The translations under genes and the position numbers were made by a program. From Pigoraptor chileana (lineage: Eukaryota > Opisthokonta > Filasterea), in the NCBI GenBank assembly GCA_943704495.1, contig CALSCR010003387.1, positions 1 through 51,766 on the forward strand: a DNA stretch of 51,766 nucleotides. The letters run 5' to 3'. This document shows positions 20,437-33,080 of this stretch, one piece after another. The number at the start of each line of letters is the position of its first letter. The stretch's first letter is position 1. Under the pieces are notes generated by a model. It worked only from the letters and a program-made list of their open reading frames with translations. It was not told the DNA's origin and made no database searches.

Positions 20437-23400
20437 ATGGCGGGTCCTGGCGGTGACTCCATTGTGGGCGTCCCTCCCACGTCGCCCTCGGCGGCCTCCT
20501 CTCCGACAGAGGACGAGCCCGACGCCGGTCTCGGTGCAAATTCCACTGCAGGGACCGTGCGCACTGCGGTGCCTGCTGCATCGCCACCCAACCAGTCGCG
20601 CGTCAGTATTGTACACATCTCGCCAGCCGACAACACAGGATCTCCAAGACGGACAAGGTTTGTACTTGCTTTTGTAATGATTTTTCTGCGTTTGAGTTGC
20701 CATCCTTTGCTCTGCTACTGACTCTATGGCATTTCTGTTGATATTATTGTGTGCAGCCGACGGGGCGAGTTTATCAATTTATGTATGAATGTGTCGCGCG
20801 ACATTGCTGCGCAATCCAGCTCTCCGTTTGTGCTCCACGGACGAAGCGCAGTTGCAGCCGACGAGGATGCCGGAGAGCGCGTACAGGGTTTGTGGCGCAG
20901 CGAGGACTCTGAGACCGTGCGCGCTGATGGCAGAGATGGACGGAAGCGTGCACAGCGGTCCCTTAGTCTCTCATCGTCGTCAAATACACTCGGGGACCTC
21001 CGTCCCACAGCCTCTCCCGACCAGCTTGCGACCATTCGACGCCTTGTGCGTGAAACACTTGCGCAAGGGGCTGCGAATCCGCCGGCACCTGACGCCGAGT
21101 CTGTGGAACCAGTGCTGTCGTCCGCGGGCTCACCCGTGAAGAAGGACGGCTCTCAGCGCGGGCGCAGTGCGGTAGGAACCGCTCGCCCCGCCCCCCTGCC
21201 GACATCCTCGTCGCACAGGGCGGCGGTGGGACAGCGACAGCAGCGGAGACAGTCCGACAATGGGCTTTCAGTGCCTGTTCTGCCCCCAATTGGACAGATG
21301 ACCGCGCCGCCGCCGGCACCAGCGCCACCGGGAGCATCCGCGGGGACGGCACAGGATTTATCCGGCCAATTGATTGTGGGCGCACTTGTGAGAGACCGCG
21401 AAAATAGCGCTGGAAGCGGCAAGGACAGCGGCGAGGGCAACGACGCCGATGTTGACCACGAGTCTGATGGCGCAATAGGGGCCGCGCTGCTGGACATGTG
21501 CCGACCAGAAAGTAAGGCAGATCCGTGTTGTTGTTGCTAATACACTCCATGTGTCACCACTATGTTGTGACCCAATCCAACTTTGATGATGCCGTATTTA
21601 CCATTCGTGCGTTGCTTTCTGGCGTACAGTTTATCGGCTGATTCAACGAACAAGAACAGAGTTGAAGGGCGACCGAACGTGGATGGCCGTCATCATCCGC
21701 GTCCTGAAAGTGAGTGGCTGAGTGGCTGCCTGTTGTATGCTGCTTATATCTTTTGTGACGCACTCTACGCACTCTCGTCTATATATTTGCATTTTTTACG
21801 AGTCAGCGCACTCTCTGCTTTCCTAAATCGGAGTTGATAGGCTTGTCTGAAGTTCTGATATATAAAGGCTTCTTTCCTTGTTTCGTGCCCGATAAAGGCT
21901 GGCGAGGATGCCCGTGTACTGGACTCAGTGGCTGCGGTAATTTACAGGTTGTGTGACCAAGGTGTGTGGGCCAATCAAAGGCAGTTGCCACTCGCCTCGC
22001 GTCGTGGCATACTTTGGTTGGGTCTGCCTGGAGGCACCGATACTCACTAATATGCTGTCTATCCCCTATGCTTGTGCTCATTGTGGCTGTCGGATGTGGC
22101 ACATGCTCATCTTTCTCACGCTAAGCTCTTGTTGTTGTTGTTGTTGTTGTTGTTGCTGGTCATAATGCAGAAAAACTGATGGACGCCTTCATCCATGCTG
22201 GTGTTCCCCGGCTATTGCTGATGCTCGTGCGAGAACGCTGCACGGTGGGCGGCTACGGCACGCAGGACCAGAAACTTTTTCCATGGTTGGCAAACTCGTT
22301 TAAGATTGTAACGAGACTCACAAAGAGAGGTACGTGTGCTTCATTATCAGGTGTCCTATGAAATATTTGTGTTACACTCCATTTGATGCGACCTCCACCC
22401 GACGGCGTTTTGTTGTATTACGTGTATGCAGACGCCACGCTTGGCCGGTGGCTGCGGAAGTGCGGGACGCTGTCCGTGGCCATTGACGTTCTGAAGAGAC
22501 ATGTGCACAGTGACGGCAGCGAGCTGATTGGTCCCGCAATCTCAATCTGCTGTGCCCTCGCCGGGACTGGTTGGTATCAGCATTGGGCTCGATTGAACAT
22601 ATAGCATCTGAGGCAGCCCGGCGATGTGGAGCAAGAAGGCTCCAGTTTGTCACCCGTCCCATACCCACAATAACCTCATTCTCGCGTCTTATCGTTGTTC
22701 CTTGCACGCTTTTGTGTATTCTTTCTACTGTGCAGAGAGCCATGGGTCGCTTCTGCTACAGGCCGATATTATTCCTGTGGTTCTTGAGGCAATGCGGCGG
22801 CGGCCATCCGGTGCAGCGGGCCAAGCCATCATGGCCGAGTCTCTGCAGCTGTTTTCGCGCTTGGCCGGTGGCTCACGTGGGTCGCAAATGTCACCCCGGA
22901 TGTGCTTCTCTGTCCGCATTTGTTTGTGGGATTCTTGTCGTGGATATAGCGTGCATCCTTCCTTCTCATGACTGACCTCCCACCCGAAGCATCTGCCAGT
23001 AGTGCAATTTCACCCCTAACTGACAACCCTGACCCCTTGGCCGCGCAGGCGCGAATCTCCTTGCCTTTGTCATGAAGTCTAATATGGCCGCACTCCTGGC
23101 GACGCTCGATGATGCTTTGCAATCTCCCGCACCATCTCCCGCACAGATGTCTATTCTCGACATTCTTCTCAATGCAGCATCCATCGGTGCGTTGATAAGC
23201 GTGCGTTTGTAATATGTGTAGATTGTCCTTCTGGAAAGTCGATGGGCTTATTATACCTGACTCAGGGTACTGAGTCGTTAGTACACCTGCCAGAGAGTAT
23301 AATTCTGAATGAGTTTTCGTTTTCTGGATCTCTGTCGTTTGCACTCAACGGAACTCTTGTTTTCATTCGATGGTATTGTGATATTGACAAATGACGTGCA

Positions 23401-26270
23401 AGAAACCGCCACTTTATTAATCTGTATGACACCATTTTGTAATGCGCATTGTACCATCAGAGGAGGGACGTCGGGCATTTCTTGACGGTGGTGGTTTGCG
23501 GCGGGTGTACGATGCGGCGGCGCGGCTGGAAGGCATAGATGCAATGGCTGCCGTCGTGGATGCCATGGCAGATGTTCTCCGCTGTGCCGCCCCCGCGTTT
23601 GAGCTCCCTATCGACTTTGACGCGGTTGAGGGCCTTATACGCGAGAGTGAATCAACCCTTGGACTGCAGGAGTCTGCGGAAAGTGCGGGTATCACGGCTT
23701 CCTTGTCGGCTGGCGATGGTGATTTTGCGGAGCTCGCGCTGTCGTCCACGTACCAAACACACTCCATGCCCGCTCTCCCGACAGGCGGTTTCCCTGCCGC
23801 CGCCGAAGACTTTTCGCTGGGCCCTGTCGACCTTTTTCCCGAGATGCGGTCGCGCAGCAGCAGCCGCGAAGGGACAAGGGAGCGCGACAGGGATCCCGCT
23901 GGCATGGAGGATGCGGGCGAGGACGGCGTCACGTGTGCGGGTGGTAGCGGGAGTGCCCCGGGGAGGGCCGATGACGACGGCAGCGGCGACGATGGTGGGC
24001 TGCTGCGGCGGCAACACTTTCGCACAGTGCCAGGACTGGCCCCAGATCTTCTGCTTGAATGTGGGCTCACTGCGGCGGTGGAATCACGGCTGAAACAGCG
24101 AGGAAATCTCGAAAGGTGCGGTTTCTCACTGTGCGGATGTTACGTGCAGTATGGCAGCTTGTGCACCTCGCCACTTGCTTGCCTGGCATTTGCTGTTTGA
24201 TGTTCTCGTTCCTGTGCTCCGATGCCCTACACGACCTCATCGCATGTACGTGTGCCTGTCGGCGGCAGGAAACTCATCCTCGGAGAAATGCGGCGACTTG
24301 CCTACCCCGAGACGTGTGCATACGATGTTGTGTACGATGTCGACAGCGGATCCGCCGGCAGCTCCGTAGAGCATGCGCTTTGTGTCGGGTGGGTGAGCAT
24401 GTGCACGCAGATGTTGGTTCCAATGACACTCGCGCTGACAACCGACCCACTCATCCCTACTCTTCTTGTCGCCCATCAGGTCGCTTGTTTTTGAGTCACG
24501 TTTTGAGAGCGGGAATTTACACCGTGCAATCATGGTAGGGATATACACCACGCACATTGGATGGTCCACCATCCAAATATGCGTGTGTGTGTTGCGTGGC
24601 TGTTGATGTTGCTCTGTTGCTCAGCTCTACTGTCACACTTTCCCTCATTTGCTCATACACACCGAATGGTGCGTCGCAGATAAACCCACTTGAATACGAC
24701 CTTATTTTGAGCCCGGATCTCAGCAGCGCCGCCTCGCACAACTGCCAGTGGTTTTTCTTCCGCGTGTCGAACATTCGGGCCAGGTGTCGATATGTATTTC
24801 GCGTCGTGAACATGGAAAAGCCAACTAGTCAATTCAACGAAGGTGGGAGTCATTGCGATTTCAGCTCTGTTGCGCCATTTGTACTGCCGTCGGTGTTGTT
24901 GTCTCAAGAAAGGCCTGCTGACGCGCAGTTGTGTGTCACAATGGCTTCTTGCGGTGTGCACTCACAGGTATGCAGCCAGTTGTGCTTTCGACTCTAGAGC
25001 ACGAGACAGTCGGAACTGGATGGCGGCGACTCGGGTCAGACGTTTGTTATTATCGAAATTGGTACACCACGGACCGCGAATCGACGTCGCGGAAACGCAC
25101 GCCACCAGTGTTCTTCACCCTGGCCTTCTCCCTGCAGTTTGATTACGACGGGGACGTTGCGTACGTCGCGTATCACTACCCTTACACTTACTCGGCGCTG
25201 CAGGTTTGTTAATTGGGACCCTTTTCAAAATCTGTATCCGCTTCGGGGCGGGCGTTCTTTGCTTGTCGTCATGTCCGTGCGGTGGATGTTTATACTGCTC
25301 ACCCACTTTTGCCCTTCGCTTGGTTTCTGTGCAGTCGCGCATCTCGCAGCTCCAGCGTCTACCGACAGCCTCACGCTACTTAATGCGCAACACACTCTGC
25401 ACAACTTTAGGGGGGGTCGCATGCGATCTTCTCACAATCACGGATTTTGGTGACGACCCACCTGTTCCACCGCCCGTGCCGCTGTCGCAGATTATGCACT
25501 CGTTTGTGCCGCCCTCGACATCCGCGCATCCGGACACACCGAGGTCCCGAGATATGGTTGCGCATGGGCGTGTGTCGTTGAAGCGTCGGCAATATGTGCT
25601 GTTGACCGCACGCGTACATCCGGGCGAGTCGAATGCGAGTTGGATAATGGACGGCCTCGTCACGTTCCTCCTTGGTGGCTCAGACGAGGCGCAGCAACTT
25701 CTTGGGCGGTATATCTTCAAGATAGTCCCCATGCTCAACCCAGATGGGGTCATACTCGGCTGTAATCGCTATTCCATGGCGGGCGTCGATCTCAACAGAC
25801 AATGGACGAAACCAGGTCGCACGGTGCATCCGACTATCTTCAAGACAAAGGCAATGGCGCGCTTTCTTGTGGGTCTTGGACGCCCACCCTTTCTTTATTG
25901 TGACATCCACGGTCATTCTCGCAAGAAGAACGTGTTCCTGTATGGCTGCGGGGGCGATAGATATACGGTTGAGGCTGAGTTCCCACGTATGCTCGCAAAC
26001 ACAAGTCCCGCATTTTCAATCGACGACTCGAGCTTCGTTATCAAAAGAGACAAGGAATCCACTGCGCGTGTCGTTATGTGGCGTCAGTTTCGCATTCCTC
26101 GTAGTTATACTCTCGAGTCCTCGTTTTGTGGATCCGACCGCGGCGAGTTGGCGGGCACCCAATTCGCACCCAAGAATCTACGCGACGTTGGTCGCGATTT
26201 CTGCATGGCTCTCATCAAGCTCAACAACGGGCCTAAGCCCGGCTTCGGAGGCACCATTTTTGGTTACTGA
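20437..26270 (+). CDS. AGTPBP1: cytosolic carboxypeptidase CCP1/Nna1 (M14 tubulin deglutamylase)
   Basis: Fourteen exons: 20437-20657, 20757-21511, 21630-21709, 21898-22021, 22171-22329, 22432-22569, 22736-22876, 23049-23186, 23461-24115, 24269-24388, 24480-24534, 24680-24842, 24968-25203, 25335-26270; phases agree, 1306 aa (human CCP1 1226). It is a zinc carboxypeptidase that trims glutamates from tubulin tails. Order: low-complexity N terminus (1-320), an armadillo-like helical region (about 330-600), an acidic linker, then the CCP N-domain (SLVFESRFESGNL, YDLILSPDL, FDYDGDVAYVAYHYPYTYSALQ) and the M14 domain. Zinc ligands and catalytic residues are present: H1090 and E1093 in ARVHPGESNASW, H1187 in YCDIHGHSRKKN, E1256 in YTLESSFCG. 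Tubulin polyglutamylation is mostly axonemal, so this hints at cilia or flagella. Exon 7 has two in-phase donors nine bases apart. Confidence 0.95.
22129..22155 (+). repeat. TTG trinucleotide repeat in CCP1 intron 4
   Basis: Nine TTG units just before the polypyrimidine tract and acceptor of exon 5. Confidence 0.85.
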
Positions 26271-27293
26271 CCGCTCTGCTGGACAGAACGATTCCTGTGG
26301 TGGTGCAATGCCCGATGCTCATAAATACTTATTTACAAGTTCATGAAATTGTGTTGTCTTGATCTTTAAAGGGGCGACACAAGGTTAAATTATAATTCTG
26401 TTCTCCTGGGTATCTCTATCTGAAGGGAAGGCCCGCCAAAAACGAATTTAAAAACCAACCAATAATTAAGTGGACTTGGAGTTCAATAGTACTATTGTGT
26501 GTGTTGTGTGTTGTTGCGTGTATCAACCACCACCATTGATACATATTGTGGCAATAGAATATTGGGCCGGTGTATTTTTAATTACATGCAAAAAGAAAAA
26601 CTGTTCCCAACGTTGCGGGATAATCAACGAGCTTACTCATACCAAATTATTGTTTAATAATTAAGTAAAGCAGATTTCAGCGCGGAAATCTGTGGCATAA
26701 TGCAATCGGACTTCTTCGTTTCTGACTTTACTCAGATAGTCGAAACCCTCCTCTCATATTTCATATTTACATATTACCGCAAATGTTCATATCTACGTTC
26801 TCACACATTAATTTTTTGCAATCAACACATGTACAAATACATAAGCTCATCCATAAATTTATAATCATCATTTATAATAGTAATTATTTGGTATCCTCAC
26901 GAGTCCTCAGTGTCTTTTATGCGCTTTAATATTCACTTTGAAAGCGTCGGAGGGAAAGAAAAAGTCATTTAATCCCGTATCCTAAGGAAGACAATAAAAC
27001 CCTTGACGAGTGTTCGATCAAGCACAAGCGCACAGAGAGAGGCAAAGAAGGAATGCACGGGACCTACGAAATTTCCAAAATTGTAGTGTTGCTGCACTAC
27101 GAAATTAAGCGGCTCAGCACGGCATAATCGTGCCGAAAGTCGAACATTAGGAAAGCGTGTTACCATTGGTGGTCACGTGATTGTTTTGGGAGAGGGAACG
27201 GCTTAGCCAGCCACTATTGTGCTCAGACAAAAAAGAAATATCCAAATCACTGACTCCTTAACAATACAGCCTCTATATTGATAACCAGCAAAG
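26271..27293. other. AT-rich spacer between CCP1 and the dynamin-related gene
   Basis: The longest gene-free stretch in the window. About 26330-26960 is clearly richer in A and T than any other part, with runs such as taattttttgc and tttaataattaag. No open frame resembles a known protein. A TCACGTGA octamer lies at 27173-27180, 114 bases upstream of the dynamin ATG. Confidence 0.5.
27173..27180. promoter_or_regulatory. TCACGTGA octamer upstream of the dynamin-related gene
   Basis: Perfect palindromic bHLH-type site, 114 bases before the start codon; the same octamer is clustered in the amylase/F-box promoter. Confidence 0.4.
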
Positions 27294-29873
27294 ATGGATC
27301 GCCTCCTGCCCGCCGTCAATCGTCTGCAAGATGCCCTGACGCTCATCAACAGTCCGCACGCACTTGATCTTCCTCAGATTGTTGTTGTCGGGAGCCAGAG
27401 CAGTGGAAAAAGCTCTGTTCTTGAGCACATTGTTGGGAGAGACTTTTTGCCCCGAGGCTCTGGCATTGTCACTCGACGGCCATTAGTCCTTCAATTGGTG
27501 GCGATCGGTGCGCCGGATCGTCAAGATGCTGTGCCTGTTGACGCGGCCGACTGGGGGGAGTTTCTGCATCTACCCGGTCGGAAGTTTACGAACTTCGAGG
27601 AAATCCGTGATGAGATAGTACGCGACACAGACAGAGTGACTGGTGGCCGTTTGGCGATATCTCCACAGCCGATAAACCTAAAGATCTACTCGTCCAGCGT
27701 ATTGAACTTGACACTTGTGGATCTTCCCGGCATTACGAAACTTCCTGTGGGCGACCAGCCGCAGGACATTGAAACCCAAATACGGGACATGATTCTGTCA
27801 TACATCACCCAAACAAATGCTGTCATTCTCGCTGTTACGCCGGCGAACACCGACATTGCCAACAGCGACGCCCTAAAACTTGCTCGGCTTGTCGACCCTC
27901 TTGGAAAGCGGACTCTGGGCGTGCTTACAAAAATGGACATAATGGACCGTGGCACCGATGCATCCGACGTTCTCGCCGGGCGGTTGTTTGCCTCTGAACA
28001 CGGCTTTGTCGGTGTGGTCAACCGCAGCCAGCGAGATATTGACGCTCGCTTGCCCATCGCAGACGCATTGCGGGCCGAGGCCGAGTTTTTTGAGGCTCAC
28101 CCGGCGTACAAGGGTCGCTCTAATGTGGGCACTCGCTGCCTCGCACGGAAGCTCAGCACGATTCTCATGACACACATCCAGGTACAGTAACACCGCCTGC
28201 GTGGGTGTATGGTCGTGTGTGTTTGTGGCAAGTACTTGGGCCATGAATCCTGGTTACTATCACCCTGCTGTCTTGGATTTGAGGCAACTGTGTGTGTAAT
28301 AAGTGTTTGTCTGATGTTGTATTTCGTGATGGAGATCCCTCATTCTGGAAACCGTGTATACGCAGGCGTGCCTTCCCGGCATCCGTCAAAGCATTGCCGA
28401 CACCATGTCGCAGGCACAGACAGATGTGGACGCGTGCGGGGATGCCGTTGAGGGTGTCGCGGAGAAGGGTCACATGCTCCTCTCCGTCATTTCCGATTTT
28501 TGTCACGGCTTTCGCACAGCCATTGATGGCAGCACCGCCCATCTGCCGAGCACTGAGCTCAGCGGTGGTGCCCGCATTAGCTTTATTTTCCACCACCTTT
28601 TTGCGGGGGCAGTGAGCTCCATGGACCCGCTGGTCGGTCTCACGGACGAGGCTATCCGCACTGTCCTCTATAATGCCAGCGGATCGTCCCCCGCACTCTT
28701 CATCAGCAGCGCGTCTTTTGAGGTCCTCATCAAGAAGCAGATTGGGCGCCTGGAGCAGCCGTGCATACAGTGCGTCAACCACGTGCACGACGAGCTCGTT
28801 CGTATTGCCGAGTCGCTGGAGCGCGCGAGTGGACCTCTGCAGCGATTTGGTGGGCTGCGTGAACGACTGCATGCAGAGGTGCTGTCGTTTCTCAAGGCCG
28901 CCGTCGGTCCCGCAAAAGGCATGGCCTCCAACGTCATTCGCGCTGAGATTGGCTATATCAACACGGCGCACCCGGACTTCATCACGGGCCACAAGGCGCT
29001 AGCGTTCATCCAGGACAAGATCAGCAACGCAAAGCAACTGGCAGAGCAGCAACTGTCGCAGGCGGGCACTCCGAATCCCACACCCACCAAGGGCAAAGAC
29101 GGAAAGAAGGCCCCAGATGCGCCGAACAGCGTCGATGGTCTGCAGGGCCAAGGCAGTGCGGGCGGTAGCTTTTTTGGGTCCTTCTTTGGGCGTAAACGGG
29201 CTGGGAATGACGCACAACAGCACAATGTTGAGAAGGTGTGTCTGTGCTTGTTTACTGCCCCATCTTCTCTGCACTGCGTATGCGGCTCCCATGATTTCAG
29301 TTTGCGTTTGGGCGTCGTGCAGCTAATCTCGGTTGCTCTCTTTCTGTTACCAGCCCCCCGCTGTGTTACGTCCAGAGGGCTCTATGTCCGAACGCGAAAT
29401 TGTCGAAATTGAGGTTGTCAGTGAGTATGATCAGTTTTGATGGTCTATTGTTATCGCCGTCATATTGTTTGTTGAGGTGTCAATGGCAAACTGCATTTGT
29501 TCAACGTAAGCTTGGGATCGTTCCCGCACTTTCTTTGCCTTCCTTAGAACTCCTCATGCGCAGCTACTTTGGCATCGTCAAAAAGACTGTGCAAGATATG
29601 GTTCCAAAGAGCACGATGTTGTTTCTTGTCTCGCATGCTGTCGAGCAGCTTCAGAGCCACCTCGTGCGCGCACTGTACCGCGAGGAAACGTTTGTCCCTC
29701 TCATGCGGGAAAACGAAGCGATTACTGAGCGGCGTGCACAGGCCGTCCGCCTGGTGGACATGCTGCGTCGCGCCGACGCTATTGTCGCGGAAGCCATGGA
29801 CAGCGCTGGAATAGGCGCTGGAGACGGGGCAGCTGCTCGGCCGTCCTCGGGCCCTTATACACCCGCGCGATGA
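27294..29873 (+). CDS. DNM1L: dynamin-related GTPase (Drp1/Vps1 class)
   Basis: Four exons, 27294-28181, 28366-29235, 29354-29420, 29548-29873, joining to 716 aa (human DNM1L 736). The GTPase domain has every G motif: GSQSSGKSS (33-41), DLPG, TKMD and NRSQ. It is followed by middle/stalk helices, then a Gly/Ser/Lys-rich insert (about 555-620) where classical dynamins carry a PH domain, and a C-terminal GTPase effector domain ([20 protein letters not shown], ending in the helix [15 protein letters not shown]). Lack of a PH and a proline-rich domain places it with Drp1/Vps1, which constrict mitochondria, peroxisomes or endosomes as self-assembling collars. The ATG at 27294 begins [15 protein letters not shown], a normal family start. 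Confidence 0.95.
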
Positions 29874-30139
29874 AGCGTGAAGTTTCTTTGGTTGATTTCA
29901 GTAAAATGCGGATTGAATACAGCCATTACTGCTCATTAAATAGTCAACCCCACTGTTGCAGCCTTCACTAATGGTCCGGGATTATTTGTGCTGGTTCCTT
30001 CATAGGTTGTCACATACCTAGCATCATTTTACATTTCTGTTTGTTTAAAGGGATGCACGAATTGCCTGTGTTAGAATTTGGCTTTAACAAAGTTATGCGG
30101 CATTGGCAAACAAAATGTGATCGCCCGCGGAGACGGCAC

Positions 30140-32646
30140 TCATCGGGAGAACTGGCGACCCTCGGACCCGCCCAGCAGCGCCTTTTGCTTGAACTTTTTG
30201 GCCTTATCAGCGTCCTTATCGTGGCGGTATCCGTCGCCGCTTCCCCCACGGGACGCCACCTTGCCCTCCTTGCTCGCGTGGACGTTCAGATTTACGCTCG
30301 GGGGCACGGAAAACCCAAAGGCACGGGCGACGGCCTGCAGATTGAGCTGATTCACATCAAATATGGTCTTGTGAGAATGCGACGCGTATGACTGCAGGTA
30401 CGAGCGGTAGGCATCCTTGGCGCTCTTGTGTAGATAGTAGTTCTTCTCGATGAGCTTTTCCAGCTGTGACTGCACGTTAGCAATCTTTTTGGCGGGAAAT
30501 TCGTACTCATTGAGGGGAACCTTGGCGTGCTTCAAGTACCGCAGGAAGGCGAGTTCTTCAGGAAGCAGAAAGAGAAGCGCACGCCCGCGTGAGTTCGACC
30601 CTCGCGCTGTTCGGCCCACACGGTGAATGTACTCCTGCAAGGTGGATTCAAACGTATCATCACACCACCACGCATCGTCAGACATGCGTCACACAACAAG
30701 AACGTCACATTGCTCCTCGATTTCCATACAAGCGAGTGTGATAACGACACACTTACTCACACAAAACGCGCGCGCACAGTCACAACACGCACGTACATAC
30801 ATACAAGCACAGACACATACGCAAGTTCACACACACACACACACACATGCACACACACACACATGCACACACACACATACACACACACACACATACACAC
30901 ACATACATATACACACACACATACACATGCACACACCTTTGGATCGTCCGGAGGATCAAACTGCACGATCCAGTCAACTGCGGGGATGTCAAGGCCACGA
31001 GCTGCGACGTCCGTGCAAAGCAAAATGCCCTGCTTTGCGTTGCAGAACTCAAAAAATGTGTTGGTACGTTTCTGCTGCTTTTGGCGTCCCTGAAATGTAT
31101 CAAAAAAATCTGAAAGGTCAGCGATGAGAATGTCATGCCGCAACAAGGACAGTCATGGCGCACCTGGGAACCACATGCAAGCAAGAGACAGGAAAAACAT
31201 CAGGGTGGAGAGGTATACCCACATGTATGTCGAGGACAGGAAGGTCGATGTAGTTCAGCAGTTCGGCATGGAACTTGACCGAATTGCACGACGAAAGAAA
31301 CACCATCATTTTCTTGTCCCGATTTTTCTTCAGAAACGTAAAAAGCAGCAAAAAGCGTCGTTCTGCAGAGCACACAACGTAGCCTTGCTCGAGACCCTCC
31401 GCCGTCGCAGTCTCCCGCTGGTCGTCGACTCCGATGTAAAGGGGCGCCTTCTTTAGAGACACACGTGCGAGGTCCTCGACATTCCTCGTCTGAGTAGCCG
31501 AAAACATAACCGTTTGACGGGATTTTGGCAGCAAGCGGATGATTGCGCGCATTTCCTCTTCGAACCCAATTTCGAGGATGCGGTCCGCCTCGTCGATGAT
31601 GAGGCACTGAAGGTTCTTGAAGACGAATCCGCGCGTGTTCTGCAGGTGATCGAGCAGGCGGCCGGGCGTGGCAATGAGGATGTTCACGCCCTTCTGCAGT
31701 TTGTCCGCCTCGGCCTTCCGGTTAGCGCCGCCCATCACGAGCCCGAATGTCTGCGTATGGTGCTTGAGTAGGTCACGGCACACCCCGTACGTCTGAAGCG
31801 ATAGCTCACGTGTAGGCGATATTATGATGACGCCAGTACCTGGTTACATAGGTGTTGGCAGAAAACCAGTGTTAGTTTAACCGATCGGCGGGTTTGCATT
31901 GCCATGGGTCAACATCAGAAAGCAAGCTCGAACTCACCGTTACGTGGCATGAATTTCAGGTTGAACATAAGTTCGATGGCGGGAATAAGAAACGCCAGAG
32001 TCTTGCCGCTGCCAGTCTTCGCAGCCCCCAGGAGATCTCGGCCCTCCAGCAGCGGCGGAATACACCGGCGTTGCACCTCGGTCATGTGCGTGAAGCCCAT
32101 GTCGCGAATGCCTTGCAGGGTTTTGTCGGACGCCTTCCCCTCCAGCGTTTCGAACGACGCACGCTCCCCTGGTGCAAGCTCGGGTGCATCCTGCCAAACG
32201 ACAGGGTGGTGCGGCGTATTCCCAACGCTTGTGTCCACATTGCCCGTGTCCGTATCCATCTCAACAGAGCCACTCGCTTCACCCTCGGCGCTATCGTCGG
32301 CGTCACCGTCTGCGCTCATCTCTTCTTCGTCGGCGTCAACGTCGTCGTCATCATCGTCCTTGTCCTCGTCCTCCTCATCCTCCTCGTTCTCCTCAACTGG
32401 AATATCGCGGCGCGCCTTTTTCCGAGGGGGCTCCTGTGCCTTTGCCTCCACCTTTCCCTGTCGCTTGCCTTGCGTTCCCTCACCATGAGAATGATGCAGC
32501 TTTCCCTTCTTCGTCCCCGTGGCTGCATTTCCATGATCTGTCGCTTGTTTGGATCCCCTGCCGTTGGATCCGCCTGCATCGGCGTGCGTGACGGCCTCGT
32601 CGTCCGTGCGGACGCGCTTCTTTGCAGCTTTGTTACGGGCTTCCAT
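30140..32646 (-). CDS. DDX18: DEAD-box RNA helicase DDX18/Has1
   Basis: Four exons, 32646-31938, 31839-31223, 31089-30937, 30634-30140, joining to 657 aa (human DDX18 670). An acidic/basic N-terminal region (about 1-160, long Asp/Glu runs) precedes the helicase core: Q motif around [78 protein letters not shown] and HRVGRTARG. The Has1-specific tail follows ([40 protein letters not shown], ending GRQFSR). Has1/DDX18 unwinds RNA in nucleolar pre-60S (and pre-40S) assembly. The ATG at 32646 is the first real ATG in frame. It shares a divergent promoter with SNRPE, and a long TG microsatellite sits in intron 3. Confidence 0.97.
30827..30930 (-). repeat. long TG microsatellite in DDX18 intron 3
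   Basis: The longest dinucleotide tract in the window. It is CA on the plus strand, hence TG on the DDX18 sense strand, and starts within about ten bases of the GTGTGTGCATG donor. Confidence 0.9.
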
Positions 32647-32689
32647 TTTCAATGCAAACCTCGCTCGCCGCTGGCTAAAAATTGATCTT

Positions 32690-32880
32690 GTTTTGCTTCC
32701 TTCTATGTGTTATTTGTGCAAGTGGACCAGCGAATTCGTGTGCCTCACCACCACGTGTCAGGCAATTTGTGGTGCTATTTTTGGATCATTTTTGGGGGCA
32801 ATCTGTGCGGTGGGTCTGGGAGTCTGGGATTGCAGTGAGTGCATCTGGGATCTGGGTGCACTCAGTCTCTGCAAGAACGT
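32690..32880 (+). other. Sm-site-bearing hairpin region upstream of SNRPE (possible RNA gene or 5' leader)
   Basis: Within the DDX18/SNRPE promoter interval lie an AATTTGTGG at 32764-32772, identical to the Sm site of human U1 snRNA, and two ATTTTTGG motifs (32777-32784, 32788-32795). They are followed by an inverted repeat GCAATC/GATTGC (32798-32803, 32828-32833) and a perfect 8-base pair TGAGTGCA/TGCACTCA (32836-32843, 32857-32864). An Sm site followed by 3' hairpins is the layout of a spliceosomal snRNA 3' half, but no U1, U2, U4 or U5 5' sequence is visible. Low confidence. Confidence 0.2.
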
Positions 32881-32977
32881 GCAACAGCTGATACATGTAA
32901 AGCACAGTTAGCACCATTAGCACACGAGAATCGTCCGCGAAAGAGATACGAATCACTGCAGACCAATCGAGGCAAGG

Positions 32978-33060
32978 TACGTAAAATCAGCTTGCTCTTA
33001 TGGAATTGCGTTGTAATGTTCCTTTCCTTGCTTCTTTCTAATCTTCTGTCCCGTTTCCAG
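32978..33060 (+). other. probable 5' UTR intron of SNRPE
   Basis: A good donor (gaggcaag/GTACGT, 32978) and a strong acceptor (pyrimidine-rich, ending gtttccag at 33060) frame 83 bases just before the leader of SNRPE. Neither is in coding sequence, so this is inferred as an intron of the untranslated leader. Confidence 0.5.
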
Positions 33061-33080
33061 CCCCGGTCAATTTAGCAATC

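Noticed and set aside
26969-27166. Minus-strand 65-codon open frame in the AT-rich spacer
   Set aside because: No recognisable domain, no splice partners, and it overlaps the dynamin promoter region.
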